In this document: one piece after another, positions 33,001-34,150 of the stretch
Position numbering within the stretch: the first letter of the stretch is position 1
How the letters are laid out: each line of letters opens with the position of its first letter
Assembly: GCA_003697365.1 (NCBI GenBank)
Contig: RFGP01000134.1
Location: 1 to 34,150, forward strand
DNA: 34,150 nt
Direction: 5' to 3'
DNA from: Chloroflexota bacterium
GTDB taxonomy: Bacteria; Chloroflexota; Anaerolineae; Aggregatilineales; J027
Translations under genes and position numbers: made by a program
The notes under the pieces: generated by a model
What the model saw: only the letters and a program-made list of their open reading frames with translations
What the model was told of the DNA's origin: nothing
The model's database searches: none

Positions 33001-33653
33001 TGATGCCCAATGAAAAGCTGATAGAGGATAATTCCCGCTGCGTAGATGTCACTAGCTTGAGAGGCTTGATTTCCTTGTAAAATTTCTGGCGCAACATAGG
33101 GAACGCTGCCTGCTGGGCCGCTGCTAGACGCTTGACTTTGTGCCAAACCAAAGTCAACCATGTAAAGCTGATTATGTGCTACTAGCAAGTTGTTCGGCTT
33201 AATATCACGATGCAAAATATCGCGACGGTGCAAATAGCTCAGCGCTTGTATCATTTGTATTGCGAGGTCTAAACGTTGCAAGTATGAGAGAGATTTGGCG
33301 GCCTCAAGGATATTTTGGGCTTTTTCGAGCAGGCGCATCGTGAAAAATGGCAGCCCTTCAATATCAAAGCCATAATCCAGCACATCAATGATATTGGGGT
33401 GGCGCAACGTCGCCAACATTTGAAACTCACGGGCGAGGGCCATCTTGAGGTCGAAATTTTCGATAATAGTAGGGCTTGGCGTTTCTGGCATTGCCATCAA
33501 TGTTGGCGAACTGCCAATCATTGGAACGGTTAAGACGCGCTTTAGAGCGACTGTTTGTTTGGTAAGACGATCTGTAGCACGGTAGACGGCTCCCATCCCA
33601 CCACTACCAAGCCCTTCATGAATAATATAGCGCTCGCTAATAAATATATCCAT
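30090..33653 (-). CDS. Second Ser/Thr kinase/AAA ATPase/TPR regulator
   Basis: The 1187-residue protein has the same order as the one at 10212-13412: kinase (about 8-290; G16-S-G18 in the glycine loop, Lys38, HRD 148-150 with IKPNN, DFG 167-169, APE 188-190), then an AAA_16-type ATPase starting at VGRE 311-314, with Walker A G339-ESGA-GKS ending at 346 and a IVIIMEDLHWA Walker B region, then a long TPR/helical arm. The kinase is complete and should be active. HRD-DIK differs from DLK in the other copy. Both look like lineage-duplicated sensors with different TPR arms. The ribosome binding site is weak. Confidence 0.93.
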   Translation of the reverse strand: MDIFISERYIIHEGLGSGGMGAVYRATDRLTKQTVALKRVLTVPMIGSSPTLMAMPETPSPTIIENFDLKMALAREFQMLATLRHPNIIDVLDYGFDIEGLPFFTMRLLEKAQNILEAAKSLSYLQRLDLAIQMIQALSYLHRRDILHRDIKPNNLLVAHNQLYMVDFGLAQSQASSSGPAGSVPYVAPEILQGNQASQASDIYAAGIILYQLFIGHHPFQQEDQRLFIDSILSASPDFSPLDEKREQLRAEGIEPKALQYVISQMLEKSPENRPSDTEAVIYALAQCANYSISVETVEIHESVIRTPSFVGREAELAELEYALQSALEGKGSAWLIGGESGAGKSRLLEEIRIRALVKGALVVRGQAHSDGTFQHLWGDIPRRLALAANLSAAEAAQLYELVPDIFELRDLPPTFLPATLVTNDLNHIVDLWLMLLTHQSSPIVIIMEDLHWATLEELRILQRLHSAFSRLPILWIGSYRDDEYPALPKRFPYANLIKLRRFEVEEIVALSESILGTIRHNAQLIDLLERETGGNPLLIVEIIRALASQAGTLRGIIELDIPNTLRTSNAQALIQRRLEHIPHVHRPLLAMAALIGRELDLSVLRAINADVNLNQWLTDNLNAAILTKIENQWYIAHEQLRQGILEYYIPDEQTRCAMHLQVANAIERVYGDIRQKASMLAYHYHEGQDHLKARHYSAVAGEYLMQTNSPHMALAFLERATELSANPNLPAWSPLRRAHLLRLLGDAYFYVGQTLKARESLFSAAELLGEYIPRQPTLLKQRLQEELLEQYQHQADLLNHIGTITIHTPRMMETVRILDRLSEVASLLSEQELAQYVGLRGVNLAEHIGVSDLLAQLYATAARIFHIEGDFETARTYSRLAVSIASSINNPSILGWSWLQRANIAMLHADWPDILLAVNEAIPIFQELKDNRRLEELWSLQAFLELQHRADLDIALKTRQRISESAKQRGDIQFLIWGLNGQAEINIYRFDQLQTTIRQTEQSILLTQENQFPMSVRALGLSALAYFHLGDYETAQIQAQRATEALRQLGDTVIWRINGIDSALQVLYLLHETRSVRTSEVLADVAYLQYRLSHMVTRAPIAAVYAQRWLGTRAWIEGNFEQAEAHWQSSLEYAQHWQMPLQYARTLVEYARHLSGGARYQMLDDAMLLYTSCDATTEILYIRQLG

Positions 33654-33728
33654 TGTTGGCTTTCAAGAAACGATAATTTTATATTTTAACTGACCAAAGT
33701 ATACTGTGGTTATGATAGAATACAACAA

Positions 33729-33758
33729 TTAAGAAAAAATTTCACAAATTTTTCTTAA
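33729..33758. repeat. AT-rich inverted repeat in the divergent gap
   Basis: TTAAGAAAAAATTT (33729-33742) and AAATTTTTCTTAA (33746-33758) are inverted copies around a CAC core, with one extra A on the left. It lies 76 bases before the kinase start and 67 before the SRPBCC start, so it could be a regulatory site or a hairpin. Confidence 0.45.
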
Positions 33759-33770
33759 ATTAAAGCATAA

Positions 33771-33797
33771 TTGTTTTTAACTAATAGGCAATATCAT
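33771..33797 (+). promoter_or_regulatory. Weak candidate promoter of the SRPBCC gene
   Basis: TTGTTT (33771-33776) and TATCAT (33792-33797) are 15 bases apart, 28 bases before the ATG. Both boxes are imperfect. Confidence 0.3.
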
Positions 33798-33824
33798 TCT
33801 ACAATTGAACATTAAAGGGAAGTG

Positions 33825-34150
33825 ATGTTAACCCCAACATTCATTGAACATCATCTTAAAACGGAACAATCTTTATCAGAAGTGTGGCGATGGGTCGGCA
33901 GTGGGGAAGGGCTTTCGCGTTGGTTTACGGGGGAAGTGTATCTTGAGCCTGTGGTGGGTGGGCGTTATGAAGAGCGTGGGCAATATCCACATGGTGAATT
34001 CATCTTGCAAGGGCGTGTTTTGCAAATCTGTGAGCCATTAATGCTTGTATTAGCAATCCGATTAGATATGCATGAGCTTGGGCGGTGGCCCATTTATACC
34101 CCCATTGAAATTAAGTTATGGCGTACCGATGAACTTACACACCTTAAAAG
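33825..34150 (+). CDS. SRPBCC / AHSA1-like protein (3' end beyond window)
   Basis: The frame from ATG 33825 stays open through the window end (108 codons). The start reads MLTPTFIEHHL, then VWRWVGSGEGLSRWFTGEVYLEP and VGGRYEERG, then GRVLQICEPLMLVLAI: the order of the START-like AHSA1 family (helix with a W-F after the first strand, a GG turn, then G-x-V-x-x-I-x-P). These proteins bind hydrophobic ligands in a cavity; the partner is unknown. AAAGGGA lies 4 bases upstream; a GTG one codon earlier is an alternative. It is divergent from the kinase gene. Confidence 0.75.
   Translation, partial: MLTPTFIEHHLKTEQSLSEVWRWVGSGEGLSRWFTGEVYLEPVVGGRYEERGQYPHGEFILQGRVLQICEPLMLVLAIRLDMHELGRWPIYTPIEIKLWRTDELTHLK

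Noticed and set aside
1-34150. Mobile island with insertion sequences or integrase
   Set aside because: No transposase, integrase, terminal repeats or tRNA gene are visible, and codon use appears even by eye.

Overview
This 34 kb window is a dense, mostly chromosomal-looking stretch of a bacterium of moderate GC (judged by eye). I infer a member of the Chloroflexota (Anaerolineae-like): Hanks-type kinases fused to AAA ATPase and TPR regions, a lipoprotein with a Pro/Thr/Ser-rich linker after the lipobox, a Tll0287-like haem-binding sensor, tandem GNAT proteins, TIR and KAP proteins and a DUF4139 protein are all at home there. No single gene here fixes the taxonomy. I found no tRNA, rRNA, CRISPR array, transposase, integrase or phage structural gene, and no gene-free gap exceeds 300 bases.

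Layout. 1-746: truncated plant-type acyl-ACP desaturase (minus). 931-1788: secreted Fn3/discoidin-like protein. 2040-3078: NUDIX hydrolase plus an unrecognised partner, behind a structured leader and closed by a clear terminator. 3223-4747: a possible 39-aa membrane peptide and a secreted protein with two DUF3298-like domains. 7802-4752 (minus): a compact run of TPR protein, J-domain protein, TIR-4TM protein and an unrecognised 117-aa protein. 8176-10035: MuiA-like DUF4140/DUF4139 protein. 10212-14648 (minus): a kinase/ATPase/TPR regulator preceded by a protein that combines an eCIS-cargo-like N-terminus with an M15-type zinc-peptidase signature. 14828-15973: WD40 lipoprotein, converging on a membrane-anchored hypothetical. 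16682-19214 (minus): a histidine kinase with a degenerate receiver and two GAF-like regions, followed by a HEAT-repeat protein. 19300-21396: a TIR-KAP NTPase fusion, divergent from a HEAT/TPR/multi-TM protein (21598-22890). 23073-24777: small two-TM protein and a Tll0287/HAMP haem sensor. 24774-27754 (minus): tandem GNAT and a secreted S33 hydrolase. 27873-30098: secreted alpha/alpha-toroid (GH88/105-like) protein. 30090-33653: a second kinase/AAA/TPR regulator. 33825-end: truncated SRPBCC/AHSA1 protein.

How the genes may work together. The window is dominated by signalling and conflict-type proteins: two STAND-like kinases, one hybrid-like histidine kinase, one haem sensor, two different TIR architectures, and scaffold repeats (TPR, HEAT, WD40). 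The strongest candidates for an undescribed system are the four-gene TPR/J-domain/TIR-4TM/117-aa run, the TIR-KAP fusion, and the orphan M15-type protein with the eCIS-like N-terminus. Functions are inferred from motifs read in the translated sequence; no database search was possible.
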